Of a DNA stretch of 64,000 nt, positions 17,396 to 26,268 are shown one piece after another. The DNA is from Providencia rettgeri (GTDB lineage: Bacteria > Pseudomonadota > Gammaproteobacteria > Enterobacterales > Enterobacteriaceae). Where the stretch lies: assembly GCF_001874625.1 (NCBI RefSeq), contig NZ_CP017671.1:4154001-4218000 (forward strand), in the 5' to 3' direction. Position 1 is the stretch's first letter. Every line of letters starts with the position of its first letter. Both the position numbers and the translations under genes were made by a program. The notes under the pieces were generated by a model. The model did not search any database. It was not told the DNA's origin and saw only the letters and a list, made by a program, of their open reading frames with translations.

Positions 17396-18445
17396 TTAAC
17401 GGCCTGCTTTTAGCTTTTGGAAATACTCTTCATACAGAATATTGGTATTCCCGACATCGCTTTGCCACTCGCCTTTTTTCAGCACCTCTTCACTTGGGTA
17501 AAGGGATGGGTCGTTAGCAATTTCCGCAGGTAACATTTTCTTAGCTTCTAAATTTGGTGTTGGGTAACCAATAGATTCAGCAACTTGTGCCGCAATTTCA
17601 GGGCGCAGTAAGAAATTAATTAGCTTATGGGCACCTTCAACGTTTTTTGCATTGGCTGGGATGGCTAAGCTATCCATCCAGAAAATCCCACCCTCTTTTG
17701 GCCATACGACCTCAATAGGTAGACCTGCTTGCCTTGCCACAAATGCAGAGCCATTCCATAACATACCCACATCCACTTCACCTTCGATAAATGGTGTCGC
17801 TGGGTTGTCAGAGTTAAAGGCTAAAATATTCGGACGAAGTTTTTGTAGCTCTTTATAAGCTTCTTCAATTTGTTTCGGGTCGGTCGTGTTCCCTGAATAG
17901 CCCAGTTTAGTCAACGCGACTTGGAATACTTCGCGCGCATCATCCATCATTAGTAGGCTATTTTTATACTCAGGTTTCCAAAAATCAGCCCACGAAGTCA
18001 CCGAGCCTGGATCAACCGCTTCACCGTTAATCCCGATCCCCGTAGCGCCCCAAATATAAGGCACGGAATAATCGTTATTTGGATCGAATTCTTTATGAAT
18101 TAAATTTGGATCAAGGTTTTTGAAATTACTTAATTTACTTTGATCGATCTTTTGCAGCATCCCTTCTTTGCTCATTTTGGCGATAAAGTAAGTAGATGGT
18201 ACAACCAAATCATAAGCACCTTCTTTATAGGTCTTTAATTTGGTATACATACTTTCGTTTGATTCATAGGTGGAGTAAATTACCTTGATACCCGTTTCTT
18301 TGGTAAATTGCTCTAATAAACCGGGGGGAACATATTCTGTCCAGTTATAGAAATACAGTACGTCTTTATTATCGTCAGCGGCGGTTGCCGTGCCAATACT
18401 TGCAGCCATTAAGCCTGCCGCCAGTAGATAGGACCATTTTTTCAT
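17396..18445 (-). CDS. potD: PotD, periplasmic spermidine/putrescine-binding protein
   Basis: A 349-residue periplasmic solute-binding protein. Residues 1-22 are a signal peptide (KKWSYLLAAGLMAASIGTATA, cleavage before ADDN). The mature part begins LYFYNWTEYVPPGLLEQF, as in E. coli PotD, and has STYESNESMYTKLKTY, DLVVPSTYF and the C-terminal NILYEEYFQKLKAGR. It delivers polyamines to the PotABC importer. It is the last gene of the operon but is separated from potC by 167 bases, which is more than in E. coli, so it may have its own promoter or differential expression. Confidence 0.95.
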   Translation of the reverse strand: MKKWSYLLAAGLMAASIGTATAADDNKDVLYFYNWTEYVPPGLLEQFTKETGIKVIYSTYESNESMYTKLKTYKEGAYDLVVPSTYFIAKMSKEGMLQKIDQSKLSNFKNLDPNLIHKEFDPNNDYSVPYIWGATGIGINGEAVDPGSVTSWADFWKPEYKNSLLMMDDAREVFQVALTKLGYSGNTTDPKQIEEAYKELQKLRPNILAFNSDNPATPFIEGEVDVGMLWNGSAFVARQAGLPIEVVWPKEGGIFWMDSLAIPANAKNVEGAHKLINFLLRPEIAAQVAESIGYPTPNLEAKKMLPAEIANDPSLYPSEEVLKKGEWQSDVGNTNILYEEYFQKLKAGR

Positions 18446-18612
18446 GACTGAGCTTCCCTCAACAACGTGTTTTTACCCCCGCATATCTCAAGCAATAACT
18501 TGAATTATTTAGGGTATGTATCTTATGGACTCAATTGGAGCCCACCCTCTCGCCTAATGGCATTAAAAAAAATGCTGCAATACAACAAAACACAGCACCA
18601 TCGTTTAACTTA

Positions 18613-19398
18613 TTACTTGGCTTTTTTTGAGTATTTATCCCGCATCACCCACTGACTTAAACAGACAAGCAATAGGGACATTATCAGCAACACGGTTGCC
18701 AATGCATTCACTTCAGGAGAAACACCCACTTTCACCATCGAATAAATTTTTAATGGCAAAATTTCATAACTCGGCCCCGTAACAAATGACGAAACCACCA
18801 CATCATCCATCGATAATGTGAAACTCAGTAACCACCCAGCAACAACGGCAGGTAATGCTAAAGGCAGTATGATTTTACGTAAGATAGTAAATTCACCCGC
18901 ACCGAGGTCACGTGCCGCTTCGAGCATCTTCACATCAAAGTCTTTGAGCCTTGCGTATACGGTAACAACCACAAACGGCAGGCAGAAAGTAATGTGAGAA
19001 AACAGCAATGACCAAAAGCCCAGTGAAACACCTAGTATCATAAATAGCACTAATAAGGAAATGGCCATCACGATATCGGGGGACATCATCACCACAAACA
19101 GCATTCCCCCCACAAAAGGCTTTCCTCTAAAACGGTAGCGAAACAAAGCAACCGCCGTTAATGTGCCAATAACTGTGGCAAAAGTTGCTGACAAGATAGC
19201 CATTGTCAACGAATGCCCTGCTGCTTCCAATAAGCTGTCATTATTACTGAGTAATTCATACCATTTTGTTGAAAACCCTTGCCACTGAATACCAAAACGA
19301 GATTCATTGAAAGAGTTAATAATCAAAATAATAATTGGAATATAAAGATAAGCGTAAATGATGGCCATAAAGCCACCACGCAAAGTACGTCCGATCAT
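18613..19398 (-). CDS. potC: PotC, polyamine ABC transporter permease
   Basis: A 261-residue inner-membrane permease with about six helices. The EAA loop that docks the ATPase is at about 160-180: [25 protein letters not shown]. The N-terminal FMAIIYAYLYIPIIILIINSFN is typical of PotC/PotI. Its start overlaps the potB stop by four bases, so translation is coupled. With PotB it forms the membrane channel. Confidence 0.95.
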   Translation of the reverse strand: MIGRTLRGGFMAIIYAYLYIPIIILIINSFNESRFGIQWQGFSTKWYELLSNNDSLLEAAGHSLTMAILSATFATVIGTLTAVALFRYRFRGKPFVGGMLFVVMMSPDIVMAISLLVLFMILGVSLGFWSLLFSHITFCLPFVVVTVYARLKDFDVKMLEAARDLGAGEFTILRKIILPLALPAVVAGWLLSFTLSMDDVVVSSFVTGPSYEILPLKIYSMVKVGVSPEVNALATVLLIMSLLLVCLSQWVMRDKYSKKAK

Positions 19399-20258
19399 TC
19401 TTCATATGCCTTTTTATTCAGAAGCTTAGCCGCTCGATAATACACATACAGCAATAACCCCATCATCACAGTTAGGAAAATGCTGGTTGCTGCCCCGAAT
19501 GGCCAATCACGAATATTCAAGAACTGGCTCTTAATCACATTACCAATTAACAGGTTTTTTGCTCCGCCCATTAAATCTGCAACATAAAATAACCCCATTG
19601 CAGGCAGCAGAACTAATAGACAGCCCGCAATAATCCCAGGCATCGTTAATGGAATGATAATTTTTACAAACCGCTGGAATTTATTCGCACCAAGATCCCT
19701 TGCCGCTTCTAAATATGATTTATCCAGTTTTTCGATACTTGAATAAAGCGGCATTACCATAAACGGCAGTAATATATAGATAAGCCCCAATATTACCGCT
19801 TCTGGCGTGTACATAATTCTCAAAGGTTTATCAACAATGCCAACCCAAAGTAAAAAGTCATTCAAGTACCCTTTGGTACTAAGAAAAACTTTCAAACCAT
19901 AGATACGGATTAGTGAGTTAGTCCAAAAAGGTACAATCAACAAAAATAGCATCAGGGGTTGGATACGCTTTGGTAACTTAGCCAATATAAAAGCAAACGG
20001 GTACCCAATGACTAAGCAGAAGAAGGTCGCAATCAGCGCCATATTAAGCGAATGAAGCATCACTTCTGCATACATTGGGTCAGATAAGCGAATGTAGTTA
20101 TCCCATGTGAAAACGAGGTCAACTAAATTAGTATCACTACGTGTCAAAAAACTGGTGCCAATAATCATGACATTTGGCAAAAAGACAAATAGGACTAACC
20201 AAGCAACGACACCGGTGATGATGACATTCTGCAAAATTTTATGTTTACGAATGATCAT
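19395..20258 (-). CDS. potB: PotB, polyamine ABC transporter permease
   Basis: A 287-residue permease with about six membrane helices. The EAA motif reads [26 protein letters not shown], and YEVM-type regions match E. coli PotB. It overlaps potA by 14 bases and potC by four, confirming a translationally coupled potABC block. Confidence 0.95.
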   Translation of the reverse strand: MIIRKHKILQNVIITGVVAWLVLFVFLPNVMIIGTSFLTRSDTNLVDLVFTWDNYIRLSDPMYAEVMLHSLNMALIATFFCLVIGYPFAFILAKLPKRIQPLMLFLLIVPFWTNSLIRIYGLKVFLSTKGYLNDFLLWVGIVDKPLRIMYTPEAVILGLIYILLPFMVMPLYSSIEKLDKSYLEAARDLGANKFQRFVKIIIPLTMPGIIAGCLLVLLPAMGLFYVADLMGGAKNLLIGNVIKSQFLNIRDWPFGAATSIFLTVMMGLLLYVYYRAAKLLNKKAYEE

Positions 20259-21354
20259 CCAGAACTACCTCCCAGCTTTCGACCCAAGTCACAGCAACTT
20301 TTTGGTTAAGGGAGTGGTCAACATCAGGGTCATCTTCATTGAAGAATTCGCTTACCATGATAATTTTGCCATCTTCCATCTCAACCACTGAGTCTAACGT
20401 CATGCCTTTGTAGTTACGCTCACGCACGTAGCCAATCAGCCCTGGGTAATTATCGGCATCATTCACTTCTTCAACTCGTAGGTCTTCTGGGCGTAATAAC
20501 ACATTAACATGCTGCCCTTCCTCGACAGAAAGTTCGGTGAAAATATCACATTCATGGCCTTCGACGTTGGCACGAATGCGTTTGTCATCAAGGCGATACA
20601 AGACTTTTGCATCGAAAATGTTAATTTCGCCAATAAATTGAGCAACAAATAAGTTTTTGGGCTCCTCATAAATTTCACGAGGCGTACCATCTTGCTCAAT
20701 CTTCCCTTCACGCATAACAATGATCCGATCAGACATCGCTAAAGCTTCTTCTTGATCATGGGTAACAAAAATAAACGTGATCCCCAATTTCCGCTGAAGG
20801 GCTTTTAGCTCATTTTGCATTTGTTTGCGTAGTTTATAATCTAGCGCGGACAATGATTCATCCAGCAGCAAGACTTTCGGCCGATTAACAACGGCACGAG
20901 CAATTGCCACGCGCTGTTGTTGACCACCAGACAGTTGGTTGGGTCTACGCTCAGCAAAATCTTCCAATTGAACCATACGCAAGGCTTGGTCAACGCGCTT
21001 TTGAATTTCAGCCGCAGGTGTTTTCTGCATGCGTAAACCAAAGGCTACGTTTTCAAACACGGTCATATGAGGAAATAAAGCATAGCTTTGGAATACGGTA
21101 TTCACAAAGCGCTGCTCTGCGGGAATATCCGTAATATCTTGACCATCAAGAATAATTTTCCCATCATCGACGTCTTCTAGCCCAGCAATAAGACGTAAAA
21201 CCGTCGTTTTGCCACAACCTGAAGGCCCAAGAATGGTTAAAAACTCACCATTTTGAATAGTTAAGTCAAGTTCAGAAATAATTTGTTTGCCATCAAAACC
21301 TTTATTCAAAGATTTTAATTCGACGAGTGGTGTCAGAGAGGTTGTCTCAGTCAT
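20245..21354 (-). CDS. potA: PotA, polyamine ABC transporter ATP-binding protein
   Basis: A 369-residue ATPase almost colinear with E. coli PotA. Walker [11 protein letters not shown]-loop [11 protein letters not shown], signature LSGGQQQRV, Walker [13 protein letters not shown] and H-loop THDQEEA are all present, followed by a C-terminal regulatory TOBE domain (about 290-369, [15 protein letters not shown] then [16 protein letters not shown]). It powers uptake of spermidine and putrescine. First gene of the operon; its promoter lies in the 879-base region shared with the divergent fumarase gene. Confidence 0.96.
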   Translation of the reverse strand: MTETTSLTPLVELKSLNKGFDGKQIISELDLTIQNGEFLTILGPSGCGKTTVLRLIAGLEDVDDGKIILDGQDITDIPAEQRFVNTVFQSYALFPHMTVFENVAFGLRMQKTPAAEIQKRVDQALRMVQLEDFAERRPNQLSGGQQQRVAIARAVVNRPKVLLLDESLSALDYKLRKQMQNELKALQRKLGITFIFVTHDQEEALAMSDRIIVMREGKIEQDGTPREIYEEPKNLFVAQFIGEINIFDAKVLYRLDDKRIRANVEGHECDIFTELSVEEGQHVNVLLRPEDLRVEEVNDADNYPGLIGYVRERNYKGMTLDSVVEMEDGKIIMVSEFFNEDDPDVDHSLNQKVAVTWVESWEVVLDDHS

Positions 21355-22233
21355 TTATTATACACTCTATCCCTAGGAATAATGCAGATAGAACCGCCAC
21401 CGTTAAAGACTGTATAAGCTTGTCGGAGATATACTCTTCATCCTTCCCCAGCAAAGCCCAAAACCAGTAGCGCCATTTTATAGTTCATAAGCCCTGCATG
21501 ATAAACACAGTTTTTGTAAATTGAAAGCCATTTTCGCCATTTCGTTTGCCTTTCATTATGAATTATCAATAAATAAATCAGATTTCTGATAAAAATAAGC
21601 AACATAGAGGTATATGCTATCAATTTATCGATATCTATAGATTTTCTTAGTATATTCACACACTAAACTTAAGTTAAATTCAATGCTTTTCATATGCTTA
21701 AAATATCTAATAGGAAATAGAACTTAATTATGTAAATAATCATTTTCATTTATTTAAAACCCTTGGATTATAAATACCGTATGATTTTAAATCACATATT
21801 CCTGCAAAAAATAAAATGAAAATAAGCATTGAATTAACTGAATCGTTTTAATTGAAAAAATGTAGCCATAGCTATTTATCATGATTAAGCACTTAAATAG
21901 TCAATAATCGATAACATCTATAACAAATGGTTAAAACCTTAGTTATTAATAATATTATGTGATTTGAATCTAATTTTTATTAATCAATGACTTTTATCCC
22001 TATAAATTTAATCCGCGTCATATAATCTCATGCATCCCTTTGAATATAAGGGCCAAATTGATATAATATCAGCTTAAATTGTAACCTTTAGTAACTTGTT
22101 TTGTAAGCTTAGTTTTATTATTACACCTATAAATTTTACTTTGTGTCTTTCAAATTGAATTAATTAAGAATAAACATAAGCCTACGGGTGATTTTTTGGA
22201 TATTCCACTGAAATTAATATGTGAGTGATCAAA
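21355..22233. other. AT-rich intergenic region between potA and the fumarase gene
   Basis: About 880 bases, extremely AT-rich, between divergent operons. It must hold both promoters. A 73-codon open frame on the minus strand (21438-21659) has no recognisable domain, no convincing ribosome binding site and low-complexity hydrophobic content, so I do not call it. I see no palindrome strong enough to name an operator. Confidence 0.5.
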
Positions 22234-23880
22234 ATGGCTAATAAAGAGTTTTTTTATCAAGAACCATATCCTTTATCTGAGGATAAAACTGAATATACCC
22301 AAGTTTCTGATAAATATGTTTCTGTCGAGCAATTCGCGGGTAAACAAATTTTAAAAATAGAGCCTGAAGCACTAACACTTCTTGCTGAACGCGCAATTTA
22401 TGAATCACAATTTTTTCTAAGGGCTGCTCATCAAAAGCAAGTTGCAGCTATATTGCATGACCCAGAAGCCAGTGAAAATGATAAATACGTAGCACTACAA
22501 TTGCTGCGTAACGCTGATATCTCTGCAAAAGGCATTTTACCAAACTGCCAAGATACCGGAACAGTTGCTGTTGTTGGTAAAAAAGGCCAGCAAGTTTGGA
22601 CGGGCTGCGATGACGAAGAATACCTCTCTCGAGGGATTTATAACGTATTCCAACATGAAAACCTACGTTTTTCTCAAAATGCCCCACTTGATATGTTCAA
22701 TGAAGTCAACACAGGCACGAACCTACCTGCACAATTTGATATTTTTGCGACTACAGGTGATGAATACCATTTCCTGTTCGTCAACAAAGGCGGCGGCTCT
22801 GCTAATAAGTCAGCCCTTTATCAAGAAACCAAAGCAACGCTAACTCCTGCTAAATTAAAAGACTTCTTAATTGATAAAATGCGTAATTTGGGGACAACCG
22901 CTTGCCCTCCATATCATATCGCATTCGTTATTGGCGGTACTTCTGCTGAAACTACGCTGAAAACAGCCAAATTGGCTTCTGCTAAATACTACGATAACTT
23001 ACCGACAACAGGTAATGAGTACGGCCGTGCTTTCCGTGATATTGAGTTAGAAAATGAGTTATTAGAAGCCTCACGTCACCTTGGCTTTGGTGCACAATTT
23101 GGCGGTAAATATTTTGCTCATGATGTCCGTGTTATTCGCTTACCACGCCACGGAGCCTCTTGCCCAATCGGGTTAGCCATTTCATGCTCTGCTGACCGTA
23201 ATATCAAGGCTAAGATCACTAAAGACGGTTTGTGGCTTGAAAAAATGGAACATAATCCAGCCCAATATATCCCTGAATCGATGCGTAACCAAACAGAAGG
23301 GAAAGTGGTTCATATCGACCTTAACCGTCCAATGAAAGATATTTTGGCCGAGCTAAGTAAACACCCTGTATCGACTCGAGTTTCCCTCAGTGGTCCACTC
23401 ATTATTGCTCGTGATATTGCTCATACCAAGCTTAAAGAACGTTTAGATAACGGCGAAGAGTTACCGCAATACTTTAAAGACCATATGGTGTACTACGCAG
23501 GGCCAGCGAAAAAACCAGAAGACATGGTCTCCGGTTCTTTAGGCCCAACAACAGGCAACCGCATGGACCCTTATGTAGATTTGTTTCAGTCCCATGGTGG
23601 TAGCATGTTGATGCTTGCAAAAGGTAATCGGACTCAATTAGTGACTGATGCGTGTAAAAAACATGGCGGTTTCTATTTAGGCAGTATCGGGGGCTCAGCT
23701 GCGATCCTCGCTCAAGAATATGTGAAAAGTTTAAATTGCCTTGAGTATCCAGAATTAGGAATGGAAGCGATTTGGAAAATGGAAGTTGAAGGGTTGCCAG
23801 CCTTTATTCTTGTGGATGACAAAGGAAATAATTTCTTTGAGCAAGTTCAAGATAAAAGCTGCCGTAAATGTGTTAAATAA
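22234..23880 (+). CDS. fumA: Class I (iron-sulfur) fumarate hydratase
   Basis: A 548-residue fumarase of the FumA/FumB type, interconverting fumarate and malate with an oxygen-sensitive [4Fe-4S] cluster. The three cluster cysteines are in NCQDTGT (Cys105), TTACPPYH (Cys224) and HGASCPIG (about Cys310). KGGGSANKS and [10 protein letters not shown] followed by SGSLGPTT are further family blocks. E. coli FumA begins MSNKPFHYQAPFPL, so I start at the equivalent ATG (22234) rather than at an in-frame GTG nine bases earlier. Whether it corresponds to aerobic FumA or anaerobic FumB cannot be told from one sequence; there is no adjacent dcuB. Confidence 0.94.
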   Translation: MANKEFFYQEPYPLSEDKTEYTQVSDKYVSVEQFAGKQILKIEPEALTLLAERAIYESQFFLRAAHQKQVAAILHDPEASENDKYVALQLLRNADISAKGILPNCQDTGTVAVVGKKGQQVWTGCDDEEYLSRGIYNVFQHENLRFSQNAPLDMFNEVNTGTNLPAQFDIFATTGDEYHFLFVNKGGGSANKSALYQETKATLTPAKLKDFLIDKMRNLGTTACPPYHIAFVIGGTSAETTLKTAKLASAKYYDNLPTTGNEYGRAFRDIELENELLEASRHLGFGAQFGGKYFAHDVRVIRLPRHGASCPIGLAISCSADRNIKAKITKDGLWLEKMEHNPAQYIPESMRNQTEGKVVHIDLNRPMKDILAELSKHPVSTRVSLSGPLIIARDIAHTKLKERLDNGEELPQYFKDHMVYYAGPAKKPEDMVSGSLGPTTGNRMDPYVDLFQSHGGSMLMLAKGNRTQLVTDACKKHGGFYLGSIGGSAAILAQEYVKSLNCLEYPELGMEAIWKMEVEGLPAFILVDDKGNNFFEQVQDKSCRKCVK

Positions 23881-23945
23881 GACTCTCTATACTAAGTAAT
23901 GAATTACATTCACTTTCGTTAGTTTGTCTCTTTGTGCACCATAGA

Positions 23946-23974
23946 AAAAGAGCAGGTTCAAAGCCTGCTCTTTT
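23946..23974. terminator. Bidirectional terminator between fumarase and fimbrial operon
   Basis: AAAAGAGCAGG (23946-23956), a seven-base loop and CCTGCTCTTTT (23964-23974) make a perfect 11-bp stem with A/T flanks on both sides. It sits between two convergent transcripts. Confidence 0.92.
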
Positions 23975-23988
23975 CACATATATGCAAA

Positions 23989-24954
23989 TTAATAGTAGTT
24001 AATACGAACAATAGTTGAGGCGTTAAATGCCCCTGTTTTCACTGAGCTAACTTTTTTAATCGACGCACTGTAGTCACGAGTTACAGATGTACTTCCTTGA
24101 GGCAAGCTCCCAAAAAATTGAAAGTAGTTAAATTTTATACGGTTACTTTTATCATCCATAATCGTTAGATTGGTTCCGTTTTTTAAATCAATCGCATATT
24201 CACCATTTAACGGATCGGTGGTTTCAAAATTAATATTCATGGAAAAATTATCGAGGCAGCCTCTTTTCACAGCTTGAACTTGAAAACTTTTTTTAAACTC
24301 TTTACCTTGGTTCAGCTCAGTGATCATCATCTGGCCAAAATCAATCTGCTGTGATTCAGGGTACACTTTTATATCAGCCCCACACTTGAGGAAGCGAATA
24401 CCACGTAACCCAATAATAGAATACTTCAAGTTTTTTGCACCATTGGTATGATTTATCCCACCACTTCCATCAAACTGGAAAACCGTAAATTGGTTATCCC
24501 CTGTGTAGTTACCTGAAGGAGGAATAATACCCGTCACTTTGATATATAGTGTAAAAGTCACTGTTACCGTGACACTCTCTCCACGGCGAATAGGACGAGT
24601 CCCTAAGTTGACACGCTGCTCATTTTGTTCTAATTGTTGGCCTTGGTAATTCGCGCCTAGTAATAACCCCGTCCCAAGTTTTTGAGATTTCGGATTAAAA
24701 TACATATGTACAACGTCAACAGCATTACCAAGTACATTGTCACAATAAACGGTCACAGTTAAAGGGTCGGACTGCCAAATAATAGAGCCTGCAATTGTAT
24801 CAGCAGGAATAGCCAATTGACCTACAGGGACTGCCGGTTTTTCGACATCTCCTGTCCCCTTTTCCACACAATCTAATGCGAAGGTTTTTGGGCTAATAAA
24901 AACAAATAGAAATAAAATATAAAAACCATATTTTTGAATAAACTTGTGTATCAT
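23989..24954 (-). CDS. Fimbrial tip-type two-domain subunit (probable adhesin)
   Basis: A 321-residue secreted protein at the end of a chaperone-usher operon. A signal peptide spans about residues 1-26 (FYILFLFVFISPKTFA). The size, about twice a pilin, suggests an N-terminal receptor-binding domain (to about 190) joined to a C-terminal pilin domain (about 190-321) ending in a donor-strand-accepting pattern with terminal aromatic residues (RINYY). Both halves carry cysteine pairs. The receptor cannot be predicted. Gene order major pilin, usher, chaperone, minor pilin, tip protein resembles pmfACDEF of Proteus mirabilis (from memory). Confidence 0.75.
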   Translation of the reverse strand: MIHKFIQKYGFYILFLFVFISPKTFALDCVEKGTGDVEKPAVPVGQLAIPADTIAGSIIWQSDPLTVTVYCDNVLGNAVDVVHMYFNPKSQKLGTGLLLGANYQGQQLEQNEQRVNLGTRPIRRGESVTVTVTFTLYIKVTGIIPPSGNYTGDNQFTVFQFDGSGGINHTNGAKNLKYSIIGLRGIRFLKCGADIKVYPESQQIDFGQMMITELNQGKEFKKSFQVQAVKRGCLDNFSMNINFETTDPLNGEYAIDLKNGTNLTIMDDKSNRIKFNYFQFFGSLPQGSTSVTRDYSASIKKVSSVKTGAFNASTIVRINYY

Positions 24955-24966
24955 GATTTATACACC

Positions 24967-25518
24967 TTATATGTAAGTAATATTTAAGGTAATTTGCGTT
25001 TTAATATTACCCACTGTTAATTCATTTCTTGGTAGATAACTCTCTAGCATGGAATAAATCGTAATTTGCTGGTTATCATCAAAATAAATTGGATAACTGC
25101 GGTATTTACCATTGGGGACAATATTGCCATCTTTATCCATTAATCGAATCCCATAACCATTTAGAATAGTTTTGCCACCAAATAAATTACGGTCTGTACT
25201 GCTAGTTGGCTCTGAAATAAACATAAGCTGAACAACAGGGTCTCTATCATCACGGTCGCGTTTGGGAAAAATACAATCATCAAATTTTAATTTGATCTCA
25301 TGCTTAGGGCTTCGATCCCCGATCTCATTAAAATAGTTCAGAGAAATTGGGCCAAGTTCAATATTTTGATCAATAGAGGAAAATGAGATTTTGCAAGGTA
25401 ATGAAATAACATTCCCTGTAAAATTAAGGTCTCCTCTCATCATGCTACTGTCTGCGTAAGAATGATTTCCAACCAAAGACAACATGAAAAAACATATTGA
25501 AAAGTAACAATTTCTCAT
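24967..25518 (-). CDS. Minor fimbrial subunit
   Basis: A 183-residue pilin-like protein with a signal peptide (RNCYFSICFFMLSLVGNHSYA) and the type 1 pilin-like pattern DLNFTGNVISLPCKIS near the mature N-terminus, with a second cysteine in DDCIFPK. The C-terminus ends in a beta-zipper-like IKTQITLNITYI. I start at MRNCYF, ten bases after the chaperone stop and nine bases past AGGA; an upstream in-frame start would overlap the chaperone and add a non-signal leader. Likely an adaptor between shaft and tip. Confidence 0.82.
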   Translation of the reverse strand: MRNCYFSICFFMLSLVGNHSYADSSMMRGDLNFTGNVISLPCKISFSSIDQNIELGPISLNYFNEIGDRSPKHEIKLKFDDCIFPKRDRDDRDPVVQLMFISEPTSSTDRNLFGGKTILNGYGIRLMDKDGNIVPNGKYRSYPIYFDDNQQITIYSMLESYLPRNELTVGNIKTQITLNITYI

Positions 25519-25528
25519 TTCTAAAATC

Positions 25529-26257
25529 CTATTGGCTCTCTTTTGACAATTGGCATGTCGAAGCAACACATCGGTAAGTCAACATCTTCATACCGCCGTA
25601 ATCATCCATGTACCCGGTGTACAATTGAGTAAACCCTTCGCTCGGTACGACAACACGTTCTTTCGAAAGAGGTGCCACCATAACACTTTCAAAACCGGGG
25701 AAATTATTTCTATTGTTGTTACTTAAATAACCTAATGTCACATAATATTTTGTTGGGTTTTCAATGAGTAATTGATTACCTTTATGAGTATATTTCAATT
25801 CTTTTGCCCAAACCTTATCGCTATTATTTTCAATCTGAGGTGGACGATAAAACATTTTCAAACGGCTTTGAATCGCAATTTGCACGACATTTTCTTTATC
25901 AGCGACAGGCGGAATTTCACGTACATTTAAATAAAATAGCGACTCTCTATCTTGGGGAAGTAAATCAACACCTTCTGTTTTGATGATTTTAATTTGGTTT
26001 TTCGCATTTGGTTCAACCCGTTGCATAGGAGGGAGTACCGTAAAAGGCTCTGAAACCTTATTCCCTTTTTCATCTTCCATCCAAGACTGAGCTAAATATG
26101 GCATTGTTTTACTTTGATTATTAATAACCAAACTAATCGACTTATCTTTGCCCGGAAAAATAATTCGGGTACGGTCAATATTGATTGCTGCGGACGCAAA
26201 TTGCATACCGACAAAAACGAGTGAAAGCCCTAAAGCTACTACATACTTTTTACTCAT
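25529..26257 (-). CDS. Fimbrial periplasmic chaperone (PapD family)
   Basis: A 242-residue chaperone with signal peptide (about 1-23, cleaved before AINIDRTR). DRTRIIFPGKDKSISLVINNQ holds the conserved arginine and start strand; LFYLNVREIPP and IQSRLKMFYRP contain the signature loop and the conserved lysine that anchors the pilin C-terminus. It folds fimbrial subunits in the periplasm and delivers them to the usher. The two cysteines near the C-terminus (YRCVASTCQ) suggest a disulfide. Confidence 0.92.
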   Translation of the reverse strand: MSKKYVVALGLSLVFVGMQFASAAINIDRTRIIFPGKDKSISLVINNQSKTMPYLAQSWMEDEKGNKVSEPFTVLPPMQRVEPNAKNQIKIIKTEGVDLLPQDRESLFYLNVREIPPVADKENVVQIAIQSRLKMFYRPPQIENNSDKVWAKELKYTHKGNQLLIENPTKYYVTLGYLSNNNRNNFPGFESVMVAPLSKERVVVPSEGFTQLYTGYMDDYGGMKMLTYRCVASTCQLSKESQ

Positions 26258-26268
26258 ACATCATTCCT

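Noticed and set aside
21438-21659. 73-codon minus-strand open frame between potA and the fumarase gene
   Set aside because: Low-complexity hydrophobic translation, no ribosome binding site, no recognisable family, located in a promoter-bearing AT-rich gap.
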